Origin: Roridomyces roridus
Taxonomy: Eukaryota > Basidiomycota > Agaricomycetes > Agaricales > Mycenaceae
Reading direction: 5' to 3'
NCBI GenBank assembly: GCA_029378245.1
Contig: JARKIF010000007.1
Location: 682,001 to 746,000, forward strand
DNA length: 64,000 nt
Under the pieces are notes generated by a model, which did no database searches, was not told where the DNA came from, and was given only the letters and a program-made list of their open reading frames with translations. Positions 21,178-30,510 of this stretch are shown piece after piece. Each line of letters begins with the position of its first letter. Position 1 is the stretch's first letter. Both the position numbers and the translations under genes were made by a program.

Positions 21178-22668
21178 CAAACAGCACTACCCTTGGCATC
21201 CATATCATAGTCGCTGTTCACATCCGTCTGTCGCTTCAGCTCCACCTCAGTGATGCTGTACTCGGTCGGGCTAACAGGCTCCTCCGCCCGCACAAACGTT
21301 TCCATCTGGGACGGATAATCGTGAGTTCTGTCGTTCGGATCCCCGAGAGAGGGAGAATGAGAAGAAGCATGCATACCTGTACATGAACCCCGGGCTGCAT
21401 GTGCTTATTCGCAGTGGTGGTTCCACGGTTGCCGCTGGTTCCCCCGCGGTACCCGCCCGAGCTGAAGCCGCCCGAAGCGGAGCTTGAGGGTTGGCTAGAT
21501 AGGTGGTCAGCGGTGTTCTATCGTATTCCAGTTTTCCAAACACTTACTACATCTCAGGTCCTTGACTGGTGAAATTCGTAAGCCGGCGCACAGCGCGGGT
21601 GGCGACGATCTATAAAAATGAGTCGGCGCCGAAATCCAGAAATAACACGTACGGTAGATGCAATGGCTGCCGGAACGTTGAAGATGACACTCATAATCGG
21701 ATTGAGGTCCAAGAACATGAATACAGTTGCAATCAAATTGGACAGGAATCTAGAGAAGAGGATGTGAATGAATAAAGGAAGATTCAGAAACCACTCACGC
21801 AACAAAGAAAAAGACGAGTCCATCTTTGAATATCATCTTGGTAAGCCCGCTCGCACCGCGTCGACTGCCGAGCTTGTACAAGTTGAGAAGGAACACGATC
21901 AGGTCAAAGCACATGGAATAGGTGAAAGTCGCGGCCAATATCTTGTTATTCGTGCTGACAATCTGGCAAGTGTTGGCGTCGGCAACCCATGCCGCCTTCA
22001 AGAGGACACCTTGAAGAATCAGACTCCAGTGTCCGAGAATAATCACAGTCAACAGGATCTTGATCCACATAGCTTGGGACCTGAACATGGATATCAGAAC
22101 GTTCCAATCTAAAATAGGTGTCCAATACCAGATAGCGATTGTCCGGAGTGATAGGTTTATGCTCGCGAGACCAAGGGCAGCGTCACCCGCAAACTGATTG
22201 AACGTGTAGACCGCTTGGCAGTTTATCTCCCTGAGGAATCGGTCAGCCATACGTTCATTTCATTGGTACGAGCAGCGTACGTTGTGGCGTCGAGAGCGAC
22301 CAATCTGGTTGCAAGTATGAGCATGAACGCAGGGCATGAAAGATCACTTACATTCCAACCATGGCCCCAAGGAGGAGATATCTATTCGCGAAATAGAATA
22401 TCTGCAGCGATATAGTCAACACTCTGAAGCGCACAATTGGTAGAGTGAGAACGCACCAAAGGCCACGCGAACCTCTTCCGCCCAGTGAGAACCTCCCAAT
22501 CGAACGGCAGGGAGATGAACCACTCCCATCTGAGTCTAATGAGCCGATGCTCTTCGAGGTCGAGTCGGACGAGGATGCGTACGCGTAGAGGGCAGCACAA
22601 CTGTGCATGAACTTGACAAAGACGCCCTCGTCGACGCCCAGTTCTGCAAGAGATCCCCAGTTGGGCAT
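21177..22668 (-). CDS. Multi-pass membrane protein C (paralog of A and B)
   Basis: ATG at 22666-22668 (MPNWGSLAELGVDEG). Exons join to give WEWFISLPFDWEVLTGRKRFAWP, YFANRYLLLGAMVG, EINCQAVYTFNQFAGDAALGLASINLSLRTIAIW, TVIILGHWSLILQG, NKILAATFTYSMCFDLIVF, KMIFKDGLVFFFVAFLSNLIATVF, NPIMSVIFNVPAAIASTIVATRAVRRL, then a Gly/Ser-rich tail ending GVHVQ, METFVRAEEP...DMDAKGSAV. The stop is at 21177. The tail motif VHVQMETF is shared with protein A, so A and C have the full architecture and B lacks the tail. About seven membrane helices. Function unknown. Confidence 0.85.
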
Positions 22669-23575
22669 GGTGGTTGAGAGGCGGAAGGGGGAGAGGAGGG
22701 TGCGGGTGACTACGCAGAGAAGGCATTTTAATAGTAAAAAGGTCGCCGTGCTTGAGCGCAGGAAGCGTGTACAAGGTATATGGAGATACCAGTCCTAGAT
22801 CCAGAATGAGAATCGCGCGTTCCGATTTAGTAAGTGGAGAGGCTGTAACGTCAGGGCGCCCAAAGAGATGCACGCGGCGGACCGAATGTTGCTGCGAATC
22901 AGAAAGTGGTGTATCTTTGAGACAGTATCCAGAGAATCGACCGGCGAAAAATGAGAACCATGCGAGCTTTCGGACAAGTTGGCAACACGTCCATTCCATG
23001 CTTTGCGACGGATAATGGGCGGGATGAAGGGTAAAGGTAAAGGACAGCGGGTATGATTCTTTGTGAAGAGCCAGCCTGGCAAAGATTTGCGGAGGAATGC
23101 TAAAATTGTGACCGTCGAGGACAACGTCCGAAGCGGATCAGGTTCTGATTTCTCCGCCAAAACAGGTTGCTTACATTCCCTCCTCCTTCCCATCCACTCT
23201 CACGATTGGCAATTGCATCTTTCACCCTGCCACAAAGATCCCGGCCGTGTTGACCAAGTCCTAAGCTCCCCTGTCTTAGCCCAATGCTGCACGTGCCACG
23301 CGGCCCACTGTGCTGGCGGCAGTGCCCACTGCAGCAGGCCGATCGCCCAAAACATTCAGCCAAAATATTGGTGGACACCCAATGTACTGTTCTGAATGGA
23401 ATTTTTGACAGCATCATCGCCGGAAGGGGACTTTGGCAACCAACTTAAAAGCTTGCGAGTTCTTCTCTGGAGTATCTGTCCAATCCCAGTTCCATCAGAA
23501 TCCAAGGCACGAGCTACCAGTCCGTTTTGCTCTCTTATCCTCCGCGTCGAACGCATCTATCTGCTCCATCGTACC
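22669..23575. other. Divergent intergenic region (membrane protein C / P450 2)
   Basis: About 0.9 kb head-to-head spacer that would hold the promoters of both flanking genes. Open frames inside it (22795-23193 minus, 23063-23395 plus) overlap antisense and show no motif. Confidence 0.5.
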
Positions 23576-25489
23576 ATGAATCACTCTGCTCTGGGCCTCC
23601 TTGCTGTCTTCGCTCTGATTGCACGCGCTGCTTTCAGCAAATTTCGAGTCCGTGATGACGTTCCTCGCCTGCCTGGTCCAGTGCGTTTTGACTTTTTACT
23701 TTTGCCGGTACTGGTAACATTTTACTGCAGTCTTCGACTATTGCCAGCTGGATTTGGGGTCATGAACTTCTCGTCTTCCAGCATGCTGCGACGCAAATGT
23801 ACTCTATCTGGGCACGGTCCTTCGGAGGCTTGTTCAGGATCAAAGCTGCTTTATTTCACCCTGATATAGTTCGTTGGACCCTTCTGCGCAGTAAAAATCG
23901 ACTAAAGAGAACGCAGATAGTCGCCACCGACCACGCTGCGGTGCAGCATATATTCGCCAAGAGTGACGTTTATGTCAAGTCCCCGGCGTTTCGCCCTCCG
24001 ATCAAGAATCTGCTTGGAGAAGGTCTAGTTTGGGCAGAGGGCCAAGACTGGTACCATCAGCGCAAGATGCTGAGTCCGGCCTTCTCTGCCGATTCTATCA
24101 AGGAGATGACCCCTGCTATTCACGAATGCGCCGAGCGCCTGGAAACACGACTAACCAACCTCCTCCTTCTCGACATTTCTCGCTCAAAGAACGGAACCAA
24201 TCTCAACATTGTTCAATACATCAGCGCCTGTACGTGAGTATAACATACCGTCCTGCCGCCAACGATCTAACACCAAACGAGTCTTGATATCATAGGCATC
24301 GTCGGTCTATCGCACTCATTCGCCGCCCAATCTGCCCGCCCCGGCGATATGCACTCCGACGCCGCCCAAATCTGCGCATCCTGGGACAGCCATGTAAACA
24401 CCGGCCTCAAACCGCTCGCCTTCCTCGCTCCACTGGTAGTGCGCGCCATACCCGCAGTGGCACGGGTCCCACTTCCTCTTATGCAGAGTCAGGGTGTCGT
24501 GAAGACGATCGTAAGGCGGATTGGGCGCAAGATTCTTGAACGCGAGGCCCAGAAGGAGGATTCAGACCACGCCCCGGCCAAGGACATTCTCAGTATCTTG
24601 CTCCGGGCGAGAAGGGCTGGTAAAGATGAATCTTTGCTCTCGGATGAGCAGATTCTCAATAATGTCTGTATTTTTCCTCCGCTCCATTGATTTACTTAAC
24701 CCCGCCGTTAGATATCCACCTTCACGTCCGTTCATTGCCTCTTCGAGGAGCCTGGTTCTGACTCGATCTTAAGGATGGTCGGACATGAAACGACTGCAGG
24801 CAGTCTTGCATTTACTTTATGGGAGTTGGCGAGAAATCCTGCTATTCAGGTAAATCCCAACGCCGGTGAAATTAACCGTAGTAACCCACCCCAGGACCGG
24901 CTGCGCGAAGAGATACTTTCGTGCGGACGTGACTTGTCCCATGACGATATTCAGAAACTCGAGTTCCTGGACGCTATAGTTAAAGAAGGGTAAGACAACT
25001 TGATCCGAGACGACGACGTGATTCAACCTGCTTAGACTTCGTCTCCACCCGGCGTCGCCCCAGACCGAGCGTATCGCTCTCCAAGACGACATCGTCCCAC
25101 TATCGTCTTCAATCGCGGGGATCGGTGATACTTTCCGACTAAGGAAGGGACAAGTCATCCACATACCATTTCGAACCATGAACACCAACGCCGAAGTCTG
25201 GGGCCCTTCAGCAGACGTATTCGATCCGACGCGGTGGCTCCAAGCGCGCCGGGATCCGGCATCTCTGCCCCATGGGTGGAGCGGGATCCTAACATTCTGT
25301 GACGGACCGAGGAATTGTTTGGGTTGGCGGCTCGCCGTGCTCGAGTTCAAAATTATTTTGGCGACCCTGGTTCGGTCGATCGTGTTTTCTGAAACTGGGG
25401 TACGCGTCGAGGCGAAGATATCGCCGACGTTGCAAGCGGTGGTGCATGGAAAGGCCGGTGTGCTGCCTCTCTACCTGCGGCTCGTTTAG
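23576..25489 (+). CDS. Cytochrome P450 monooxygenase 2 (paralog of P450 1)
   Basis: ATG at 23576 (MNHSALGLLAVFALIARA anchor). Exon 2 starts after CTGCAG with SSTIASWIWGHELLVFQHAATQMYSIW. Signatures are LVWAEGQDWYHQRKMLSPAFS, TMVGHETTAGS, KEGLRL-type ExxR, FDPTRW and FCDGPRNCLGWRLAVLEFK. It ends ...GVLPLYLRLV with stop at 25487-25489. Most introns match P450 1 in position and phase (for example after LPGP and before LDIIGIVG), but GWRLAVLEF is uninterrupted here. A close paralog in opposite orientation; with the membrane-protein paralogs next to each, the block looks like an old inverted duplication. Substrate unknown. Confidence 0.9.
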
Positions 25490-25883
25490 TGCTTGCTGTC
25501 TTGTTGTATCCTTATTCGACTTTCCACAGTTGTAGCCGACCCTACTTGCCTTTTAATTGCCAATTATGAAGAAAGAGAAATCTCGTAAATCTCCGCGTAC
25601 TTACCTTTCTCGCTGGCGGCTTCTGGTTCATTCGTGGTGAAATCGTCAGTCGTTCAGATTTGTGTGGGGTTCAAAAAGGTGCGCCGACAACCCGACAGTT
25701 GATCATACAAGGCCGGCCGACTCGGACCCTGTATTGTTAAGACGGCCAAGAACCCTTTACAATGACAACTTCAAGTTCAGGTGACTGTTGGTGGCAAGAG
25801 GAGAACCCAAGGCGAGACACGTGACTCCTTGTTTGTTTGTCTCATCTGATGGATTTACGTACACTCTCTTGCTCACAACCACC

Positions 25884-26700
25884 ATGGCAGACGCGAAAGG
25901 GAAAGGGAAAGCGCGCGAAGAACCTGTACCAGACTCACCAGACAATCCCCATCTCATTCGAATTTCAAATCACGGTAAAATCACCGTTTGGGTCGCGCAT
26001 GCCCTTGATTTTCTCGATGTTTGTTGCAAATCCATTGTGCGACGGATTTTTGCTGAAAACTGGTTCCTAGAAACACGAGGATATCCCGATTGTACTGCAC
26101 ACCCTGCCAGCCCCCTCCAAATCAGATCTGCCCTCAGAAAATCCCGATGCCGCGCCGACGAAACCCGCCAACCCACCTTCATTCGCGCACACCGCGTCGA
26201 CCGTACCCCGACTGATATCCGTGGTCGAGATAATCAAGCGGGAATACGTGAAAAAGCTGGATCTGGAACACTCGAGCATCCTAACGGGATTGCATCAATA
26301 CAACGAAATCGGGACGCTCGAGGAGCTTGGTCTTGTCGCCCCCGTCGCGGATGATCAGCAGGACGCGGAAACCCGACGATCTCAAGAAATTATGGCTGCA
26401 TTGCAAGGAAAATCACAGCAAGTGTCGTGCCACCCGTGTGTTCCACCTTGAACTCATATCGCGCTTCTAGTGTGAAAACCAAACAAACCCCGTTCATGAA
26501 AATCACTCTGAGTCGGACGAAGCTGACGGACCTCGATGGTGCCACGTAAGTTGGGTCCGAATACCTCTGGTCGTACTCACGATCCTGGCAGATACCAGGC
26601 TCCCTTGATGAGAAAGATTTCGAAATCGGCGAAACAACGCGCGAGACGGAGGGAGAAGAAGACTGGCGAGGCGATGGATGTCGAGGAGGTACCTGCCTAG
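25884..26700 (+). CDS. Alba-like nucleic-acid-binding protein
   Basis: ATG at 25884 (MADAKGKGKAREEPVPDSPDNPHLIRISNHGKITVWVAHALDFLD). A first intron starts GTTTGT after CTCGAT and ends at TCCTAG. The second exon carries DIPIVLHTLPAPSKSD and RLISVVEIIKREYVKKL, then GLHQYNEIGTLEELG. The next intron uses a GC donor (GCAAGT). Then KQTPFMKITLSRTKLTDLDGATYQAPLMRKISKSAKQRARRREKK. The stop is at 26698-26700. The RISxxGKI start and the xxVxEIIKRE helix match the Alba fold found in archaeal chromatin proteins and RNase P/MRP subunits. A strongly basic C-terminus fits RNA/DNA binding. Which Alba subfamily is unclear. Confidence 0.72.
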
Positions 26701-26949
26701 TAAGTTCTGTCGTCTCGCTTGAAGTAATATCCTCAATTCGTAGGATAACATTACTGCTACTAGAAACGTCGATATCATTCCGATGTCACGAGAATGGGAC
26801 GGCTCCTTTGAGATAGCATACTCAATTCCACGGTTCGACTGATTTTAGGTCGGTCGCTCCTGCCTTTTTCAACGTTTCAACCAGGCTTTGTGGCGAGAAG
26901 TCAGAAACCTGTCTCAAGGCAGTGCATGACACTGACACTTTGAATGTCA

Positions 26950-27138
26950 CGCTGGCGAACGAGCTCTGCCGGATTCACCACCATGGACCACGCAAGGGAC
27001 TCGGAGTCGGACGATGATGAACTCGACCCACTGAAGCCGCCTAATGACTCTGCCCGTCGTGAGGTTGATGGCCTCGACCCCTCAGGCTGGCGGACGAGGA
27101 CCGCCGGATTCACCACCATGGACCACGCAAGGGAACTT
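26950..27138. repeat. Local duplication with ~50-bp near-identical units
   Basis: CTGGCGAACGAGCTCTGCCG plus the following GGATTCACCACCATGGACC run at about 26950 recurs at about 27087 with a few substitutions. The stretches after each copy (CTAATGACTC.../TTAATGACGC... up to GGCCTCRACC) also align. This is a roughly 137-bp tandem duplication in the 5' region of the small-family gene that follows. Confidence 0.7.
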
Positions 27139-27242
27139 GGCCCACCCCATACCCTGATCCGATTAACCTCAGGTCGCTTAATGACGCTCCCCAGGGCCGT
27201 CGCAGGGCTAGTGGCCTCAACCTAGAGATACGTCAAGCTGGT

Positions 27243-27595
27243 ATGGGCACGGGGAAACTTCTCTCAAAGCTCAGGAGTACGTCCAGTCCACTTTCTCGAG
27301 GCTGATACGGACCGACGACTCGGCAGAAAAGAGGCATAAAAAGAACGACGATGGTGCAGTCACCACCGGTGCCACTACAGCGTCCGCTTCTACGGCCGCC
27401 TCCTCTGAGAACAAGGTTTCGGCGGCGGCAACGGGCATCCCACCCTCGCCCTCCGCGCCGAACCCAGCGCCTCTACCCAGGACGAACTCGTCCACTAGGT
27501 CCTCGACGGTGGACGACGCTGACACCTCACTCTCACCCACAGAAGAGCTGTTACCCGGACCAGAAAATTCGAAGGGCCTTGTGGACGAAGGTTAA
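27243..27595 (+). CDS. Small basic-protein family, member 2 (5' end unresolved)
   Basis: The exon carries IRQAGMGTGKLLSKLR and ends at 27276 after CTC AGG A, at the same phase-1 position as its paralogs. The intron is GTACGT...CGGCAG, and exon 2 runs 27327-27595 (KKRHKKNDDGAVTTGA..., Ser/Thr/Pro-rich, ending GLVDEG). The frame is open upstream to about 27066 but has no ATG before the internal Met at 27243, so the true start may lie in an upstream exon. The 5' flank starts with the family block GTCTCAAGGCAGTGCATG at about 26910 and contains a tandem duplication. Function unknown. Confidence 0.55.
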
Positions 27596-27712
27596 ACTTT
27601 GGAGGCCCAGAGTAGTTAGGCCCTCGGATATGCATTGTATGATACATAGGTCGACAAGCTGTACTTGGACTGCTGCGTGAGCGTCGTTCTTTTGATGGAC
27701 CACGTTTTCAGT

Positions 27713-27790
27713 GACATCTCGAGGCAGTGTTGCATCCGAATTTGCATCCTCTTCACATTCCAGCGTTTTTCAAGCCCACGACAAAGCCAC
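27713..27790 (+). promoter_or_regulatory. Conserved upstream block of small family (copy before 27809)
   Basis: ATCTCGAGGCAGTG, then GCATCCGAATTTGCATCC, TTCCAGCGTTTTTCAAGCCC. The same ordered words stand about 60-100 bp before the ATG of the genes at 28370 and 10576. Their nature (promoter, 5' UTR or upstream coding remnant) is not decided by sequence alone. Confidence 0.5.
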
Positions 27791-27808
27791 AAAGCCACCT
27801 ATTTCTCC

Positions 27809-28094
27809 ATGGGAAAAGTCTTCCAATCCCTTGGCGGACTCAACGGTGGAGTCCGGCAGGCCGGAATTGACGCCGGCAAATTCCTCTCAAAGCTCGTTGG
27901 TACGAGTATGTTTAGCATCGTCGCTCAAACACGGAACTGATGACTTTCCAGAGAATAAGAAGAAGAAGAAGAAGGGTATTAACAAAAAGAGTGTTGGAGA
28001 TGAGGCGGCTGGCACGAGCGCGACTGCAGCTACCTCGGCGGTCACCCCCGCCCTCGATCCAACTGTACAAGCAAAAATCGTGGAGGGTCCTTGA
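27809..28094 (+). CDS. Small basic-protein family, member 3
   Basis: Exons 27809-27905 and 27952-28094 give 79 residues. Exon 1 codes for MGKVFQSLGGLNGGVRQAGI followed by DAGKFLSKLVGT. The intron GTATGTTTAG...TTTCCAG splits an ACG A|AG boundary. Exon 2 starts with a run of Lys codons, then an Ala/Thr-rich tail ending KIVEGP. This is the closest relative of the gene disrupted at 10576/5091, and alignment of the two shows the insertion point. No signal peptide or membrane segment is clear. The N-terminal half could form an amphipathic helix. Function unknown. Confidence 0.75.
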
Positions 28095-28267
28095 GGCTCG
28101 AAGGGAAGGCTACATAGACTCACGGATCGAGCACGAACACCCTTTTCAACATTCCTTACAATGGCTGTATCCGCTGGACTTCTGTGGCGTCTTGAATCCG
28201 TTTATTCTGTGCTCTTTCTCCCGTCAGAATCTATGTACGGGTGACTGATAGATTGGCGCGCACTGTT

Positions 28268-28340
28268 CTGGAGACGTCTCAAGGCAGTGCATCCCAACTT
28301 GCACATCTTTCTTCCCGCTTTCTTCTCAAGCCCGGGCCCC
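28268..28340 (+). promoter_or_regulatory. Conserved upstream block of small family (copy before 28370)
   Basis: CGTCTCAAGGCAGTGCATCC, CAACTTGCACATC, TTCCCGCTTTCTTCTCAAGCCC: the same succession as before 27809 and 10576 (minus strand). Confidence 0.5.
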
Positions 28341-28369
28341 GGGACACAAGAAACATCTACTCCTCGAGC

Positions 28370-28817
28370 ATGAGACAGGTACCACACGCAGAGCGTAGCG
28401 CACTCAATCGTCAGGTCCGGCAGGTTGGAATTGACACCGGGAGGTTCATCTCGAGGATCACGAGTACGTTCAAACGCAGTTTGCCAGCTCAACCCGAACT
28501 GAACTGAACATTTGTCAGGCGAGCAGAAGCGCGGAAACCAAAAGAATGCTGCGGCTAAAGCCGGCGGCTCTGGCACCACTGCCAGTCCCACTTCTGCTTT
28601 GCCTGGCAGCGGTGCACAGAAGGCGCCAACACTCAACCCAGCGCCTCCTGTCGAGAAGAACATTCAATCTGTCGTAGCTGGGCCCGACGCCGATAAATTC
28701 GGAACAAGGACCGGCGCGCGTCAAAAACGCACACCCATCCGTCCCTTTGTTCATGCTCAGACAAAGAAAAAAACAGGTCGCGCCCCGGTGCTTGCCCGCA
28801 CTGACCCTGCACACTGA
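28370..28817 (+). CDS. Small basic-protein family, member 4 (long tail)
   Basis: Exons 28370-28463 and 28519-28817 give 130 residues. Exon 1 (MRQVPHAERSALNRQVRQVG, IDTGRFISRIT) again ends in phase 1 at A|GTACGT. Exon 2 begins SEQKRGNQKNAAAKAGG and continues with an Ala/Pro-rich part and a basic C-terminus (TGARQKRTPIRPF, TKKKTGRAP). It has the longest exon 2 of the family. Function unknown; the basic, low-complexity tail would suit nucleic-acid or membrane-surface binding, but that is a guess. Confidence 0.72.
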
Positions 28818-29068
28818 TACCCAAGGATAACATCAAAGGATTCGTGATCTAGAGAGGCCTGGTCTTGGGGTAAAAGAGAAGGAGAGTTGTAGATACCTGG
28901 GTTCAACGTTCAATCCATATGATCTCTGAGACCACCCTGTTGTCCACTTGCGTGTCCGAATACACATAACGATCTTGACCATGCCTCGAGGCCTGCTCGA
29001 GGCATTACCCTCTTATATTCCCCAGCTTGAACTTGAACTTCACCTTCAACTCGGTCGACGTCGACCAA

Positions 29069-29331
29069 ATGGCCAACATCGGAAACGCCGTACACGGTGC
29101 TGGATACAGAACGGGCAAGTTTCTCAGAGAGAGACTAGGCGAGAGGCCGTTCCCTTTCCTCCCAAGTGCGTGTTGAAGCGAATTCGTTGTGTCGACGATG
29201 ACCAAGTGAATACAGAGACTAGAGGGAATAATACCTCCAGAAAGGCGGACGATAAGAAACGTTGGTTGAGGATACTCGGCAAGAGGAAGCCGGGTGGTAC
29301 GCCAATCGAAAGTTGCCATGTAATAGAATAG
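29069..29331 (+). CDS. Small basic-protein family, member 5
   Basis: Exons 29069-29165 and 29216-29331 give 70 residues. Exon 1 (MANIGNAVHGAGYRTGKFLRERLG) keeps the G-x-x-T-G-K-F-L core and again ends phase 1 after A|GTGCGTG. Exon 2 is basic (KTRGNNTSRKADDKKRWLRI, LGKRKPGG). The stop at 29329-29331 is two bases from the stop of the convergent minus-strand gene at 29334. Confidence 0.65.
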
Positions 29332-29333
29332 AT

Positions 29334-30044
29334 TCATTCCTCTTCGAGCTTGAACCCTTCAATACAACCTGAGATAAATCCAAAAACATAGAATCCCGGC
29401 AACGGCAGCGCAGCCCAGAAAACCGCCAACACCACGACGACAAAAATACCCGAAACCTGAGCGCGGGAAGCGATATTTATCCAGGCGAGGAAAGATATCT
29501 GGAGGAGGACCGAGAAAGTGCCACACACTGTGGAGAATATACAGTGATACCATGCCATCTGTATGCTGCGTGGTGAGCCGTGCACGATGAGCAGGTCGAG
29601 GCCCGTGGCTGGCGTCGAGGAAGCTGACTGCGTGCGAAGAATCTTGGAGCCGTCGGCGTCTGTACGCAAACTCCGATACGCCTCGGGAACTTCGCCGGCG
29701 ATGTCCAGGAATATCATGCCGGACAGCGCCGCGCCGACGTTCATCGCCAAGCCTCCGTAGCTCACGAGGAGCAAGGCGTGGATGAGTGGTGGTGGGGCGT
29801 CTGGGGAAGGGTCTGATGGGATTCCCGATAATAGCTGTGCTTGGACGCCAGCGAAGAGAGTTGCCTGGGCGCTTTCAAAATTGGATGAGAGCCAACCGGT
29901 GGGGAAACGCACGAGAACAGCCATTGCTTGGACAGTTGTGATGAAGTTTTGGCGAACATCTTCTACGCAGCGGGGCAGAGTATGTTCCGTCTCAGGACGA
30001 ACGGGGTCTCTGAGGTCGGCGGTGCTCAATCCTAGTCGTATCAT
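29334..30044 (-). CDS. Hypothetical multi-pass membrane protein
   Basis: Single open frame of 236 residues from ATG 30042-30044 (MIRLGLSTADLRDP). After a roughly 85-residue soluble N-terminus there are hydrophobic segments ALLLVSYGGLAMNVGAALSG, CIFSTVCGTFSVLLQISFLAW and GIFVVVVLAVFWAALPLPGF, with a short acidic end (KLEEE). Three to four membrane helices. It sits on the opposite strand inside the small-family array. No family recognised. Confidence 0.6.
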   Translation of the reverse strand: MIRLGLSTADLRDPVRPETEHTLPRCVEDVRQNFITTVQAMAVLVRFPTGWLSSNFESAQATLFAGVQAQLLSGIPSDPSPDAPPPLIHALLLVSYGGLAMNVGAALSGMIFLDIAGEVPEAYRSLRTDADGSKILRTQSASSTPATGLDLLIVHGSPRSIQMAWYHCIFSTVCGTFSVLLQISFLAWINIASRAQVSGIFVVVVLAVFWAALPLPGFYVFGFISGCIEGFKLEEE

Positions 30045-30116
30045 GAAGTAAGTTGATGAAAGATCACTCTTTCAGCACACACCACCACACACACATCGCA
30101 CAGAACTTAGCTCGCC

Positions 30117-30308
30117 ATGGGAAAGGTCAAGGCAGGAGCGACAACAGCTGGTAGACGAGTCGGCGCTCTACTCCGTGAAGCGCTGGGGAACGGCCGTCCG
30201 AAGCCTACGGAGACTCCAGCGGCTTTCAAGGAGAAGGCGACGGGCAGCGAGAAAGAAATGCCGGAGATCCAGGCCGGAGGTGCGCAGCTCAGTTTCCTCG
30301 AAAAATAG
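30117..30308 (+). CDS. Small basic-protein family, member 6 (intronless, divergent)
   Basis: 63 residues in one exon: MGKVKAGATTAGRRVGALLR, EALG, then a Lys/Glu-rich C-terminus. MGKV and the TAG-x-x-V-G-x-L-L-x-x-x-L-G spacing match the exon 1 core of members 3 and 5, but no intron is evident. It starts 73 bp from the divergent membrane-protein gene at 30044. A weaker family assignment. Confidence 0.5.
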   Translation: MGKVKAGATTAGRRVGALLREALGNGRPKPTETPAAFKEKATGSEKEMPEIQAGGAQLSFLEK

Positions 30309-30510
30309 AGACCAATGCACAAATGCTAGTCACAACGGCCAAGCTCGCCGGGCCAGAGCAGAAGGAGACGCCTGAAGCTAGGGTGTAGATGCTGTAGACA
30401 TTTGCCTTGAATACTTACGCCAATCCCTCCCATGAGAAGAGCGGAAGAGATTCTTCGAATCCGCCGAAATCATGTCATCAGCGTTTCATCACCCTTGCTT
30501 TCAAACCACC

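Noticed and set aside
22795..23395. Overlapping frames in the divergent spacer between membrane protein C and P450 2
   Set aside because: Antisense to each other, no motif, and position fits a bidirectional promoter region.
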